64,000 bases of DNA from NCBI GenBank assembly GCA_002946415.1, contig NJPS01000067.1, positions 186,001-250,000 of the forward strand, written 5' to 3'. Positions 11,117-23,368 of this stretch are shown here, one piece after another (position 1 is the stretch's first letter; each line of letters starts with the position of its first letter). The notes under the pieces are model-generated. The model had not been told where the DNA came from. It did no database searches and saw only the letters and a program-made list of their open reading frames with translations. The stretch is from Rutstroemia sp. NJR-2017a BVV2. Lineage: Eukaryota > Ascomycota > Leotiomycetes > Helotiales > Rutstroemiaceae. Both the position numbers and the translations under genes were made by a program.

Positions 11117-12362
11117 TCAACCATCCAATGAATATCCAACATCGCCACTCTCCGCCGCCATCTTTAGTAATCTCTCTCTCATCCCTTCCGCTATCTCCCT
11201 CTGCTCTTCGTCCAAGCAGCTGAAATCAATTTGTCCTACCCACTAAAAGGGAGAGAGGAAAGTTAGCAAAAACCATTCGGAACCTAAAACAACAACCATC
11301 CTTCAAAATCTCTCCACAGCCATAACAGAAATGCAGATATAAAAACCAGAAAAGAACTTACATCCTTCAACCCATGCTGCAACACATTCCTCGCCCTCAC
11401 GCCCCCTCCCCCTTCCAACCCCACACTCCCATGCAACGTCATCCTCTCCACCCCCGAATCATACACCCCCCGATGCAAAATATTATTATCATAAAACACC
11501 ACATCCCCGGGCTGCATCTGCACTCTCATCTCGCCCTCTACACCCGTCTCATACTCGCCCATACTCCTCTCCTTTTCCGTGCGCGCGCGCCTATGACTCC
11601 CCGGCACAACCACCAGACTGGCATCCGCGTACAGCGCCATATTCCACTGGGCGTGGAAGGCGGGGTGCGCGAGCCGGGAGAGCTCTTCCTGGGCGGTGGC
11701 GGACGACGGGATGTCGTCGCGGTGCCAGCGCAGCTGGAAGTTGTGGTCGGGGCGGGTGAGGAGGTTGAAGAGCTCGAGCACGAGGGAGGACGGGGTGCTG
11801 CCGGGGAAGAGAGAGAGGATGGTGCGGAGCATGGGGGCGGAGAAGTAGGTGCGGATGAAGGCGGGGGAGGTCCGGAGTTGGGGGTGCATGAGGGATTGGA
11901 CGCCCCAGATGCCGTGGGTGGGGACGTCGGCGGGGTTCCACTGGGGAGAGGGTTAGTTTGGGGAGATAGGTGGGGGATTGGGATGGATAGGGGAGGGGGA
12001 GGGGAAGATGATAGTAGAGGTTTGCCGGGGTAGTAGAGAAGAGATCAAGGAGAAAATCTTGGAGAATATGGTACTTCCACATCTCTCCCTCATCGTATTC
12101 TCATACTTCTCAACCCACTCCGCTGCCTATCACAGCATCACCCATCACCCTCTCCACGCCACACGCTCCATACTTCCACTTTACTTACAGGAGGAAACTG
12201 CTTCGGAAGCGTCCGAACATATGGCCAAGCACCTGACCGAGCCAAATCCACCGTCTCCTTGGCCGCCTCCCGCAACTCGGTTATCTGCTCTGGCGTCAGA
12301 AGGTTAGGGACTAGCACGAATCCATCGCGTTCGAGGGACTCGAGAAGTTCTGATTTGGACAT
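11117..12362 (-). CDS. Phytanoyl-CoA dioxygenase (PhyH) family oxygenase
   Basis: Fe(II)/2-oxoglutarate-dependent oxygenase; the substrate is unknown. Three exons, 12362-12189, 11940-11362, 11242-11117 (TGA), 292 residues, phase 0 at both junctions. The first splice joins TLPKQFPP to WNPADVPTHGIWGVQ, a block seen in fungal members. The iron ligands are visible: H-x-D in LRWHRDD (about residue 120) and the distal His in NNILHRGVYD (about 210). A VVVPGSHRRARTE turn and an RxTLHGS strand, which should hold the 2-oxoglutarate carboxylate, complete the double-stranded beta-helix. The last exon supplies WVGQIDFSCLDEEQREIAEG. No signal peptide is present, so it is probably cytosolic. GC content inside exon 2 is high compared with the flanks. 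Neighbours give no pathway. Confidence 0.9.
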
Positions 12363-13011
12363 TGCTTGTTTTTCGTATTTGTGGTGCGTTGTGCTGTGTG
12401 TTTAAGTCAGGGGTTGGAGGACTTGGAATGTAATTTTGGGGGTTGGAGATGTAGTTAAAAAGTGCGGTAGGTGGGTGATGGGTCAATGATATATAACTCC
12501 CGTATAGATTGGTGTCGTATGATTCTAATATAAGAAAAGAATGAATGTGCTGCGCCTTTATGTCGTCAAGTGACAAGAGGCTGATGAAGTTATAGAGATG
12601 GGACGGCAACGGAAAGGGAGCTCCGACGGTTGGTGGGTGCGGGGTAAATCTCGGCATGGTCATATTTTCGAATTGGGTAAAAAGACTACTCGTATAGGGA
12701 TTGAATGGCGCTGTAACGTAGTAGAAATTGCAGTGGGTGGGTATGGGAAAAGTATGGTTAGGGGATGTAGGATTAGGAGAAGCGTATACGAGGTCATTCA
12801 CCTGTGCGACCATTTATGCAGCTACTATGATGCGTAATTCACTATGTTGGTGAAAGTCCTTTATGAACGATATCACGCAAGATGGCATTCTGTATACGCC
12901 TTCACATCATCCAGAAAACGTCCATGTAAGCAAATATGAGTTCTTTACTACTAGTTATACGAGCAGACCTCATGTTACACAACAACGACACTGAGTAGCT
13001 TTCTCTAACAA
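12363..13011. other. Intergenic
   Basis: Upstream of the PhyH gene and downstream of the alpha-galactosidase gene. Long open frames here lack family resemblance and codon-like composition. Nothing recognised. Confidence 0.6.
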
Positions 13012-14738
13012 TCAGCTCCAAATAACCTCCACACCACTAGGCAATCCAAACACCTGGTTATTCGTCTCGAATTGACATTTCGTAGTAACAACACCTCCAT
13101 GTGTACCCTGCGTCAAACAACTCCCCGAACTACTCACAACGTTACCACTGACGTAATACTTCCACTGCTGATTGCTGTGCCCAGAACAGGAACTCAAAGC
13201 TACCTTCCCCCCACCAGAGTCTGAAAGACATCTGGATGTATCGAAAATACCCCTAATAGTACCATCGCTACGAGTCTGCCATACCTGGCCATCCGCAGCG
13301 TTTGGATTCGTCCACTTCAAGGCTTGGTGGGAATAAGTGAGAGATTGAAAGGAAGCCGTGTTGAAAATCATGCCAGTAGGAATGACATTTAGAGAGCCGT
13401 AAGTTGCGGAGATACGATAGACTGCAGTGCCGTGGGACGGAACACTTCTGACTGAAATTTCGTTGGCTGCGAGACCCGAGCTGCCGGTCCATAGATTTTT
13501 GACCCCAACTGATTTGGCTGAAATGCCTATGTGGTCGAAAGAGATTTTGGTGCTGTTGGTAAAATCACCAGTGTTGATGACCGTGAGAAGTCTATCACCA
13601 TTCGACAAGTCTTTCGTCAAAACATCCCAAGCGGCATCTCGAGTAACGAGTGTAGCCTGCAGGGCCAACTTGTCCTGGTCTACCGCAATGAGATCTGCAT
13701 TAGTGAGATATGCAATCTCATTCTTTGTGAGGGCTGGAATATCAGCACTGATAATGAGCGGTGCCGAAAGTGAAGCCCAAATGGCAAAATGGGACTTTTT
13801 CTCGTCTAAAGATAGGTCAAAATGATCGACGTTGAGGAAATCCGGATCATTGAAATATCCCGGTTTTTGATATCGTGCCAACCGGACCTCCTGGCCGTAA
13901 TTAAATATGATCGAATCCCATCCGGTAATATCTGGCCAGTATAGCGTGGAATTGAAAACAAGTGTATCACGCGAATGACGGGCAAGTTGGCCATACTTTG
14001 GAACCCAATCCATTACGGTATACCAGTCAGTGAGGTTGTCTGAAGGAGATCCAGAGCCGGCAAAATATGCTGGGGCACTTTCGGAAAAGATCAGTGGTTG
14101 CTTCAGCGCACTTAAGACCTTGTGCCATTTTCCATACACCTTTTCATATTCTGCTTCGGTAGAAATAGGCATATTGCACCCATCCATCTTGAGGTAGTTG
14201 AATCCCCAGTTAGCGAAAGTCCGAGCATCGATTTCTTCATGTCCATAGCTTCCAGGATATCCACCACAGCTGGTGAGCCCGGCATCAGAGTAAATGCCTG
14301 CATTGAAACCAAGTTTATTCAAGTAGTTTGTCAGCCACGGAAGACCTCGCGGGAACTTTTCCGGGTTCCATAGTAGCGTTCCATTAGCTTCTCTACTGCC
14401 CTTACTCCAGCAGTCATCCAGGTTGAGTTGATTGTAGCCTGCTGCTAGTAGGCCATTTTGTTTCATCGCCTGGGCTGTTTCGACGAACAAGGACTCATTG
14501 AGACCGCACATGAAGGCAGCCCAGTTGTTGAAACCTTTGACAGTCAGATTAGGATAATGCTAGAGTAGTTGGGTATGCAAGAATAATGGAAGGTTCACTG
14601 TCTTCCAAATCGCCAACACTATCATCGGAAATGGAAAGACTCACCCATGGGAGGTGTTGGTTGCAGCACAGATGCCATGCTAACTGCATGATACAATGCA
14701 ACGACCAAAACCCAGAGGAAGGGTCTCGGAGTAAACAT
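13012..14738 (-). CDS. Secreted GH27 alpha-galactosidase with ricin-B-like C-terminal domain
   Basis: Hydrolyses terminal alpha-1,6-galactosyl groups from galactomannan or raffinose-type sugars outside the cell. Two exons, 14738-14645 and 14534-13012 (TAG), 538 residues. The N-terminus carries a signal peptide (hydrophobic core FLWVLVVALYHAVSMAS). The splice joins LQPTPPM to GFNNWAAFMCGLNE, the canonical GH27 start. Catalytic landmarks: LNLDDCW, GIYSDAG, the nucleophile Asp149 in LKMDGCN, and the acid/base region NDPDF near residue 261; this motif is PGYFNDPDF rather than the more usual PGHWNDPDM. A beta-sandwich follows (about 300-390). The last 120 residues resemble a ricin-type carbohydrate-binding module with a QQW motif. 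The acceptor is AAAG at 14535; the alternative TCTAG site upstream would put a stop in frame. Confidence 0.92.
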
Positions 14739-17300
14739 TGTTGGAAATGGAGGCAGAGACGAAAATACCAATTGCTGAGAAATTCGACTCGAAATGTAGC
14801 CTCAGTGTTATTTACTAACCTCCCAGCAGTTGAGATGTTGCAGACGGACAACGGTATAATTGTCCTTCAGGAAACGTCACCTACAGGTATTATATATCTT
14901 AATTAAGTAACCGTTACCACGGCTTTGATTGTCTGGGCACGCAAATATTACCTGCGGGTTGACCTTGCATAGTGCCGCAGATCCAAGGAAATTACCCGGC
15001 AGCTTCAGCCTTCCCCGCATTCACCCAGTGGCAAATACTCGACGCATTGGTCTACTCTGGGAAGTCGGAAACTGCAGTTCGTACGCCATTTCCATAAGTC
15101 GTATGAGTAGTATGTACGCAGTTGAAACGTTGCTCTGCACTTGCAGGAAACTGCTCATGTTGCTAGTTCAGCGTTCAGCTAACAAGATTCTCTTGGGCGC
15201 CGAAAATGGGGAAAGGACCAGTTACACAAGCTCCGTTTAATCGTTGTGCATAATCGACATGGAAGTGAACTTGATAGACGCCCCTCCTAGCGAGACTTCC
15301 CGTTGCGGTGTCGGTGACGGTTGTAGAGTGGCTATGAAGTATGAAGCCTTCTTGTAGTAGTTGGCAAAGGGGTATGGCTCTAATCCCTTGGGAGACCCCT
15401 CTTCTGTGGCAATTTACAAGAACCCATAATTGGCGATTGAACGCGTGAAGCCACTCTCGAGCCTTTAAAGACATGTAATTAAGTAAACAGGGTTGCACTG
15501 AATGATCTGGATAGGAAGGATGACATGCGAAAAAGAAAAGCATCAGATATGTTGTAACATACACATTGAGTTGATTATGTTGCTACTGTACAGTCCTGTA
15601 AGGTTGTGAAGTACGAGAAGAGTCAAGTTCACTGGTTCAGCACTAAGAAATTTAGTGGCTTTAGGCTTCGCTAAGCCTCGCAGACGCTAATTTTACCGTA
15701 AGCAGAACGTCAACGGAGCCCCTTCATCATCTATCATCCTACACTTTCTCTCATGTCATGGTATAGCGAAAGCGAAGTCAAAATGGATCGGAAGCCGTAA
15801 AGGTTAAAATCGCAGCTTTGGATGCTCTTAGAAGCCACATATTCAACACCAATACCTACTTGAAGCCTCCCTCAATTCCTCTAAAGCAGTAGGAACAACC
15901 AATAGAGCTGTCGCACTGTTACAGACATGACCCCATGGCGTTATACTTCAGCAGCTACTGAATCCTACTTTCTGGAGACAGACAAATTGATGACTTGAAA
16001 ATAGAATTGGTCGTATAGTCAAGGAGATATCCAAGCCTGCGACGTGTTGCGTTGGGTTAGATTTTGACTACGACGATACATGTGGAACCTGAGAAAAATG
16101 GCAATGGACCTCAGTCATGGAAGATAATCAATGCACGGGTTCTACAACATTAGCTTGCGGAGACACCACTCGAGTGATGTGCGTATAGAAACATTTTGAA
16201 GAGGTCAAGCCAACGAAGGAGAAAGGCAGATTTGTTAAAGTGCCTTCTCGAAACCCGCAAGTGCGCGCATACGCTCTCGATGAATTGAGGTTTATATATA
16301 CAGATATATAATTTAGGAGGCTTGGATCTGTTAAATAGTCTTTACTCCCGAAGCATATGCCGCTGTCTGAGAGACCCTCACAGCAATGATGATAAATCGC
16401 CAGGCTGCAAGCTGCACAGGGGGGAGCATTCCCCCAAAGAATGGCCGAGATGAGATTCCCCACATTCTTTCAATTGCTATTCTTCTTATCTTGGTTACAG
16501 AGCTCTACGAGCATCCACTTGTTACTCTCAGATTATTATCGTACATAAATATTGCCTGATTTCTCTTCTTTTAGCAGCTGGTTTTGTCCAGCTAGCATAC
16601 CGGCATCACTCATATGCAGATAGGCTAACACTTCCGGGAAGTTTCGTACTTCTTTAAAATTCAAACTGCTCATCAGTCAAATGTCGACTTCATTCCGCCA
16701 GTCACCAAGAACTATGAATTAGCATTCGGAAACTCTTAGAAAGCCAACCATCCAGTTGGTGGAGAAACATAAAGTTAGATTGCCAAATCTGAAGTTTTAG
16801 TTTATCTCCTATCTTGCCCAATCAACTAGGCTGGTTCGTAGAAGTGCTTGTCAACTTTTCTGCAAAGTGATGAAATCAATGCAAGATCTCCCTGAAATGC
16901 TTCCCTAACCGACCATCTTTCTGGGAGTTGACCATGTATGCGTGGCCAAGGCGGGGAAACAAATCTGGGGAAACGTCGGCAAGGAAACGTGGGGTATCAT
17001 TGCCCCTCCTGTTTGTTACTTGATTGCTAACGTGATACACATGAAAGAGATAGTAGAGCACCCAAGCAGTCAACATCTATTTACCTAGCATCGCCGTTTT
17101 TTAGCCGCTCGATACCAACTCTACCGCATAGTAGGGACGAGACTTCGCCTCCGCGCGTCCTTCTTGCTCCTAAAGCGCTTGTCGTTTGGTGTTGGTACGT
17201 GTTCTTGTATAAATTCTATAGTCCCAAATTGTGTTTGTGCAACGCTTCGAACATTAGGTTTCAGAACGACAGAATCATTCGTGAAAGTAACAAAGTTGCT
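14739..17300. other. Long intergenic region, about 2.6 kb
   Basis: Divergent promoters of the galactosidase and the permease plus AT-rich sequence. All open frames are short and none resembles a family I know. A small perfect hairpin (AGGCTT-CGCT-AAGCCT) lies at 15663-15678. No transposon ends or tRNA recognised. It could hold decayed repeat DNA. Confidence 0.55.
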
Positions 17301-19188
17301 ATGTCGGGCAAAAAGCAAGACGTTGCTCATATCGAGCAATTCCCGATCGAGCAACACAACACGAACTTCGATTCTCTAGCAGCAGCTGCTAGCACTTCAG
17401 AATGCATTTCCCCAGTGAAGCACACACCCGAAGGTGACACAGCTCTTGCTCTATTTCAAGGCACTGAACAGTTACATGAAGCTATTGATCCCGTGGAAGA
17501 AAGAAAGTTGATCAAAAAGATCGATATGGTTATTCTGCCCTGTTTGGCTGTTTGCTACGTCTTTTATTATGTGAGTATTCTCAACCTTACCTCGTGCAAG
17601 AACATAAGGCGGTGGTGCTAACGACATGTAGATTGATAAAACGACACTTTCATACGCAGCAATATTCGGCATCAAGGATGATCTCCATTTGGAAGGAACT
17701 AAATACTCCTGGCTATCGAGCATCTTCTATTTCGGATGGCTCGCTTGGTCATTTCCAACGAACTATCTCATGCAAAAATTTCCGGTTGCGAAATACCTAG
17801 CTTTTAACATCTTCATGTGGGGTGTGCTTCTCATGTGTCAAGGTAAGAATATCTTTTCTTCTCCCGCCCAACTATCTATGGAACCGACTAACCAATCCCC
17901 ACAGCCGCAGCACGCAACTTCACCGAGCTCGCCATTCTGCGAGCTCTCTCCGGCGCGGCCGAAGGCTGCAGCGACTCCTCCTTCATGATCATCACCTCCA
18001 TGTGGTACACCCGCCGCGAACAGCCCATCCGCATCGGGCTCTGGTACAGCGCCAACGGCGTCGGAATCGCAGTCGGCGGGCTCATCGGCTACGGCATCGG
18101 CAACATCCGGGGGTCGCTATCATCGTGGAAATACGAGTTCCTGATCGTCGGCGCATGCTGTTGTATCTGGGGGATCGTGCTATTTTTATTCCTCCCCGAC
18201 TCGCCCGTCACAGCGAAGATACTGAGCACGGCGGAGAAACGCATGGCGGTGGAGAGGTTGCGGGAGAATCAGACGGGGGTGGAGAATAAGACATTTAAGT
18301 GGACGCAGGTTAGGGAGTGGGCGTGGGATTATAAGACTTATATGTTCTTTTTGATTGGGATGGTGGCGAATATTCCGAATGGGGGGATCAGTAATTTTGG
18401 GACGTTGATTATTAAGGGGTTTGGCTTTTCGACTCGTAAGTTCTCAATTCCTGCATGCTTCAGATTATCGAAGACATAGATAGGGGTGGAATGTCGGGGG
18501 CTATAACTAACTTGGTCATAGTCGTTACGACACTCATGCAAATCCCATACGGAGCTATCATCGCCATCTCAATCCTCGCATGCGTGTTTTTGAATGATCG
18601 TCTCCCGCCAAATAACCGCTGTTTCATGGTTATCCTCTTTATGCTTCCTAACATTACCGGCGCATTTGGCCTTCTGTGTACGTCTTCCCTCCTCCTCTCC
18701 TCCCTATACCCATTAAACTAACTCCCTCCCCATCAGTCCTCCCCTCCACATCCCAAATTCCCCGCCTAATAATGTACTACCTCACCGGTCCCTACAACGC
18801 CGCCTTCGTCCTTCTGCTCTCCGTGCTCACGGCCAATGTCGCCGGGCACACGAAAAAAGTGCTCACGAACGCGACGCTCTTCGTCGGCCTCTGCGTGGGC
18901 AATATTTCCGGACCTTTCTTTTATAAGACGTCGCAGGCGCCGAGATATAGATTGGGGATCTGGAGTATGGTTGTGGCGCACTTGGCGGAGGTGTTGTTGA
19001 TTTTGGGGCTGCGGTGGCTGTTGAAGAGGGATAATGAGAGGAGGGAAGGGGTGGGAGGTGGTGACGGAGTAGGGGCTGGGAAATGTGGAAGTGAGGATGT
19101 GGAGGAGAGGAGGAGAAAGGATTTGGATAGGACGGCGTTTGCGGATTTGACGGATAGGGAGAATTTGAATTTTAGGTACATTTATTAG
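17301..19188 (+). CDS. MFS permease, allantoate/anion:cation symporter type (Dal5-like)
   Basis: Plasma-membrane carrier of the anion:cation symporter family, which imports allantoate, nicotinate, other vitamins or small carboxylates; the substrate cannot be told. Five exons: 17301-17570, 17632-17842, 17905-18435, 18522-18677, 18737-19188 (TAG), 539 residues, every junction in phase. The cytosolic N-terminus of about 70 residues ends in EERKLIKKIDMVILPCLAVCYVFYYIDKTTLSYAA, the family's first membrane segment. YSWLSSIFYFGWLAWSFPTNYLMQKFP and LRALSGAAEG are typical of TM2-TM4. A central loop (KRMAVERLRENQTGVENK) separates two six-helix halves. The second half keeps GPYNAAFVLLLSVLTANVAGHTKK. The C-terminal tail is long and acidic/basic. 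Exon 3 is GC-rich compared with the surrounding intergenic DNA. Confidence 0.92.
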
Positions 19189-20565
19189 GGTGGGCGGGGT
19201 AGTTTGCGAGAATAGGATAGAAGATTAGATATGGAGGAAATAGACGGAGTTTTTATATGGCAATCTTATAGGATGCTTGAATGGTGTTGGGTGTGGATTG
19301 TCTTGGGAACGGCATCTACGTAGTGATATGGTGTTGGGCGAGTGTTGGAAATATACGTATAGTATTTAGATTATATAAAGATAGGACGGAACTGGTTCAC
19401 AGACAGGACATCATCTAGTATATTCCTAAACTTGAGGCTGGCGACGACGACGCTGAAGGCGAATAAAGAGGGAGAGGATGTCGGTGAGAATCATGGTGTG
19501 CTGGTCAGGGAGGGATGGAGTGTCGGGGTTTGTGAATGGAGAGGAGGTATAGGGGTGGTATTACTGAATGTGATGATTGGAGGAGAATTTGGTATTTGCA
19601 TCTCCAAAACAAATACATATAGAGCTCACTGTAGGGAAGAGATGTCCCTAGCCACTGTAGCCAGACATATGGCTCGCCTGCAGCAAAATTTCCTGTTCCT
19701 TGATTTTATGGACATGAAGGAGAAGCTACTCACATAAGAGAAACGAAACAACACAGGTTTTCTGGATACACTTATCCTATGAAACTTCAAAGAAAATCGA
19801 CAGTGACAACGCATGTCGATCGGTGTGTGTGCGATGGTAAAGTTATTGCTTGGTTTGGAGTAAGAACTTGCAGACAATGGATGGTGGCCGAACTTTGATA
19901 CGTTCACGGATCACAACTTGCTTTCAAGGCGCTTGCTAGGCTTGATAGTTGGTGGCTTGATGATGTGGCTGGTGCGAGTGGTCGTGGTTATGAAGAGACG
20001 ATCTCCTAAGGTAAGATTACAGGTCGATCTGAGGTGTAGATCCTTGGACCTGTGTTGAATTGCTCTGGGACATGACCAGAGTGCGCGACTTGCTGGTACC
20101 ATATGCGCGAAAACCGGGTGGATCTCTTCCCAATACATGCGATCCCTTGCTCGAACTGATGCTGGCTTTGCTCCATAGAATTGCCGAGATTGTTAGAATG
20201 CGATATGACTATTTCAAGCCGTTATCCGCTCTGCCTATGGTGTATGTGCACAGAGGCCGCGTTCGTGCGCCTTCATTAGGTGTGCCAAATAGCCAGATGA
20301 ACTGGAGACGTAATAATTGAATTCCAAACGATTTTGCTGCTATCATATTTCAGCATGGCCGTGTTAGTTATGGAAGATGAAAGTACACGATACGTATTTC
20401 TAACGATTATCTGAGGTTAATGGCACAGACCCTACCTGCTTATACATTCCCGGCTCTGCTTACTCACCACCGTGCATCAAGTATCAATCCGGGGTCATTC
20501 CGTGATTCTCCATATAAGTCGGATTCCCCAAAAAAGCCTGTCGTCGAAGCAATGCGATTAGAACG
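19189..20565. other. Intergenic
   Basis: 3' flank of the permease and upstream region of the aquaporin gene. No exon, RNA gene or repeat recognised. Confidence 0.6.
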
Positions 20566-21736
20566 ATGGAGAGTGTAGGAGGATTCAAGACGACGCTTCC
20601 CTTAGCGAACGACTCGGATGTCCCTATGGAGACCGAGACTCTTCTCGTCCCAGTTGCACCAGCACAGTTCCCGGGATCATTCGCTCCAGATCTAAGGTAT
20701 GACCATCGAGCAGTAGCAAGAGCAGCCGGAGGGAAGCACACTCGAGCCTATTTCACGGACGGGTGGGATGATGTCCAGCTGTGGAAAAGTGCTGTAAGCC
20801 TCCTTATCGTGCCGCTTCGTGCCTCATATACTCATATCTCGTGCTGTGATGCAGTTCATAGAATTCGTTGGGTCGACCTGTTTATGTTATCTTTCAGCCA
20901 TGATAACAATTACAATTATCAACTCGAATACTACGCAGATAGCTGCATATGTGGGAATCACGAACATCTTTCTTTTGTGGCTTTTTATAAGTGCACTGGC
21001 ACCTGTATCTGGTGGTCATATCAATCCAATCATCACCTTTGCAACTTTACTCACCGGACTCACTAGATTCTCGAGGGCAGTCCTGTATTTGATTGGGCAG
21101 ATAGCAGGAGCTGCCCTAGCTGGGGGTCTCATCAGAGGAAGCTTAGGAGAGGAGAGGACCGCAACGTTAGTATTACCTATCTTTCCTCTGCTTAAGAGCC
21201 ATCTTCCCTCCCAGCAGTCCGACGCTAAAACAGTATTTTAGTTTCCATGGTGGAGGATGTTATCTCGACACGAACTTGATGACCGAAGGACAAGCGTATC
21301 TAGTTGAATCCGTCTTAGCATTCACTCTATTGTTAGTACCAAACCATATAGATTCATTGCGGGCCTGCTAACTTGGCAAGATTTCTCTCCTTCGGGGTAG
21401 GTCTTGATCCTCGACAAGCCCAGCTTTTTGGACCAAAACTTGGCCCATTTATGGTTGGCTGCACACTTGGCCTTACCTCCTTTGCCAGCATAGGACTTGC
21501 AGCAGGATATCCAGGTGCTCAGATGAATCCAGGGAGATGTTTTGCTTTTGCAGTTGCTAGAGGTGAATTCAAGCGTAAGTTCTCCAGAAGCACTTGCATG
21601 AGAAGAATTACTGATAGAAAGACTAGATCAATGGATTTGGTGGTTTGGTCCAGTGACAGGAGCTGTAGTGCAAGCCTGCGTATATAGGTTTGCACCACCG
21701 TACCGTAAGGAGAAGGCCAGTGCAAGGAGCGTATGA
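20566..21736 (+). CDS. MIP-family channel (aquaporin-like) with altered NPA motifs
   Basis: Membrane channel of the major intrinsic protein family. Five exons: 20566-20793, 20855-21165, 21242-21331, 21381-21574, 21627-21736 (TGA), 310 residues, all phases consistent. A hydrophilic N-terminal stretch of about 75 residues precedes TM1 (FIEFVGSTCLCYLSAMITIT). The first half-helix reads GGHINPIITF, so NPA has become NPI. The second reads GAQMNPGRCF, so NPA has become NPG. TM segments FLLWLFISALAP, AVLYLIGQIAGAALAGGLI, LVESVLAFTLLFLSFGVG, GPFMVGCTLGLTSFASIGLAA and WIWWFGPVTGAVVQACVYRF follow. Both pore Asn residues remain. The substitutions and the Cys beside the second motif suggest solute selectivity other than pure water, as in other divergent fungal MIPs. 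Two introns use GTTAGT donors. The last exon is charged and short. Confidence 0.88.
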
Positions 21737-22337
21737 TAAAGACTTACAGAAAGTTTTACGTGGGATAAGTGAGACTTCGCGGCTATTCCGCTCACGTAAC
21801 CGGTTCAGTGTTCTCATCTTCTTCGAAAGAATTCCACTCTGGATGAGGCATACGACTCGTACTTCCAACAGAAGTAGGAATGAATGCTAGATGCGGGGCA
21901 GTTGATGGTAACCTCACCCCCCGACGGCGGAAGAGAGCGCGACAGCTCGTAGTCATCTTGAAGCAAGGCGCGTCTTATGTATAGTACATTGAGCTGTTGT
22001 ATCAAAGAATGAGGCGAATGACAGTTAGATGGGCATTTTCCCCCTCGTCTGTAATTCAATTGTAGTTCTCCAAATCTTTTAGAGTAAGAATAATACAAAA
22101 TATGGGTTAAGATATGTGAAAACCGTACGAAATAATTCATTCATAGATGAGTTAGGAAGTGGAATGAGGGGTTATAAGTACTCAAAATTACGCACCCGTG
22201 CTCAAGACATCAGCATATCTCCTCAACCAATCACAGCTCACCCATTGATTTTGGTAACCAAAATCCACGTTCAGATAAACGTCCAGAATACCTTCGTCCA
22301 TCCGCCCTCCCAGCCATTGCGCCTCCACATCGCGATA
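21737..22337. other. Intergenic
   Basis: 3' flank of the MIP gene and promoter of the complex I gene. Nothing else recognised. Confidence 0.6.
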
Positions 22338-23368
22338 ATGGCCTCCAAAATCGCCCCCCTCGTCGTCCGATCCGCATTCCGAGCTGCGCGAACAGCTTCA
22401 AGATCACAGTACCGAACCTTCGTCGCCAGCAGCAGACTTTCCAGCGATGCTCTCCACGTTGTACGTCTCGTCATACATAAATCTAAATCTCCCGCTCCAG
22501 CTTCCTTCCCAGCACCCTTCTAACATTTCTCTCTTCTTCTTCTAGCATCGCGATACACCCGAAAACAATGCGTCGATCCCCTTCAAATTCACGCCGCAGA
22601 ACGAGAAACTCATCGAGGAAATCCTAAAACGCTACCCCCCACAATACAAGAAAGCAGCCGTGATGCCAATCCTCGATCTCGGTCAACGCCAGCACGGATT
22701 CACCAGCTTGAGTGTGATGAACGAGGTGGCTAGGTTATTGGAGATGCCCCCCATGAGAGTCTACGAGGTTGCCACGTTCTACACTATGTACAACCGAAGT
22801 CCGGTTGGGAAGTTCCATTTGCAGGTTTGCACGACGGTAAGGATTTCTGCTGCTATGCTTGACCCGTGGGAAGCTTGGGATGTAGTGCTGATGTTTATCT
22901 ATACAGACTCCATGTCAACTGGGTGGATGCGGAAGCGATGCGATTGTCAAAGCCATCGAGGGACATCTAGGTATCAAAGCCGGCCACACTACCAAAGACG
23001 GACTTTTCACATTCGTCGAGGTCGAGTGCTTGGGTGCGTGCGTAAACGCTCCGATGCTGCAGATCAATGATGATTACTACGAAGACCTAACACCCGAGAC
23101 TACCGTTACTTTACTCAAGGCTCTGCAGTCGAGCGCAGGCGATTTGGCGAACGCGGAGGCCGGAAAAGGTGCGCTTACTGGGGAGGACAAGAATGTCAAG
23201 TCGGGTGAGGATGTGGGGAAGGATTCGGGGAAGATCTACAATAAGGGAGGAGTAAAGATTCCTGCACCGGGACCGATGAGTGGAAGGAAGACTTGCGAGA
23301 ATCTTAAAGGGTTGACGAACTTGACAAGCGAGCCGTGGGGGCCGGAGGTTTTCAGAAAAGATTTGTAG
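22338..23368 (+). CDS. nuo-24: NADH:ubiquinone oxidoreductase 24-kDa subunit (complex I, NDUFV2)
   Basis: Mitochondrial matrix-arm subunit that carries the N1a [2Fe-2S] cluster beside the FMN subunit. Three exons: 22338-22460, 22546-22836, 22907-23368 (TAG), 291 residues, phase 0 throughout. Residues 1-38 are Arg/Ser/Ala-rich without acids ([20 protein letters not shown]), a mitochondrial presequence. The thioredoxin-like core starts at [21 protein letters not shown] and keeps [19 protein letters not shown] and [11 protein letters not shown]. The four cluster Cys are at CTTTPC, split over intron 2, and CLGAC. The C-terminal tail after EDLTP is longer than in bacteria and ends [24 protein letters not shown], as in other fungi. 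This is a single-copy housekeeping gene, likely constitutively expressed. Confidence 0.96.

Noticed and set aside
14536..14560. TCTAG acceptor for the alpha-galactosidase intron
   Set aside because: It leaves the wrong phase and an immediate stop; the AAAG acceptor at 14535 restores the conserved start of the catalytic domain.
15663..15678. Hairpin AGGCTT-CGCT-AAGCCT as a terminator or MITE end
   Set aside because: Only six base pairs, no partner repeat or target duplication found nearby.
14739..17300. Possible tRNA or other RNA gene in the large gaps
   Set aside because: I looked for the T-loop GGTTCRANYCC pattern with acceptor stems here and in the other long gaps and saw none; a covariance-model search would settle it.
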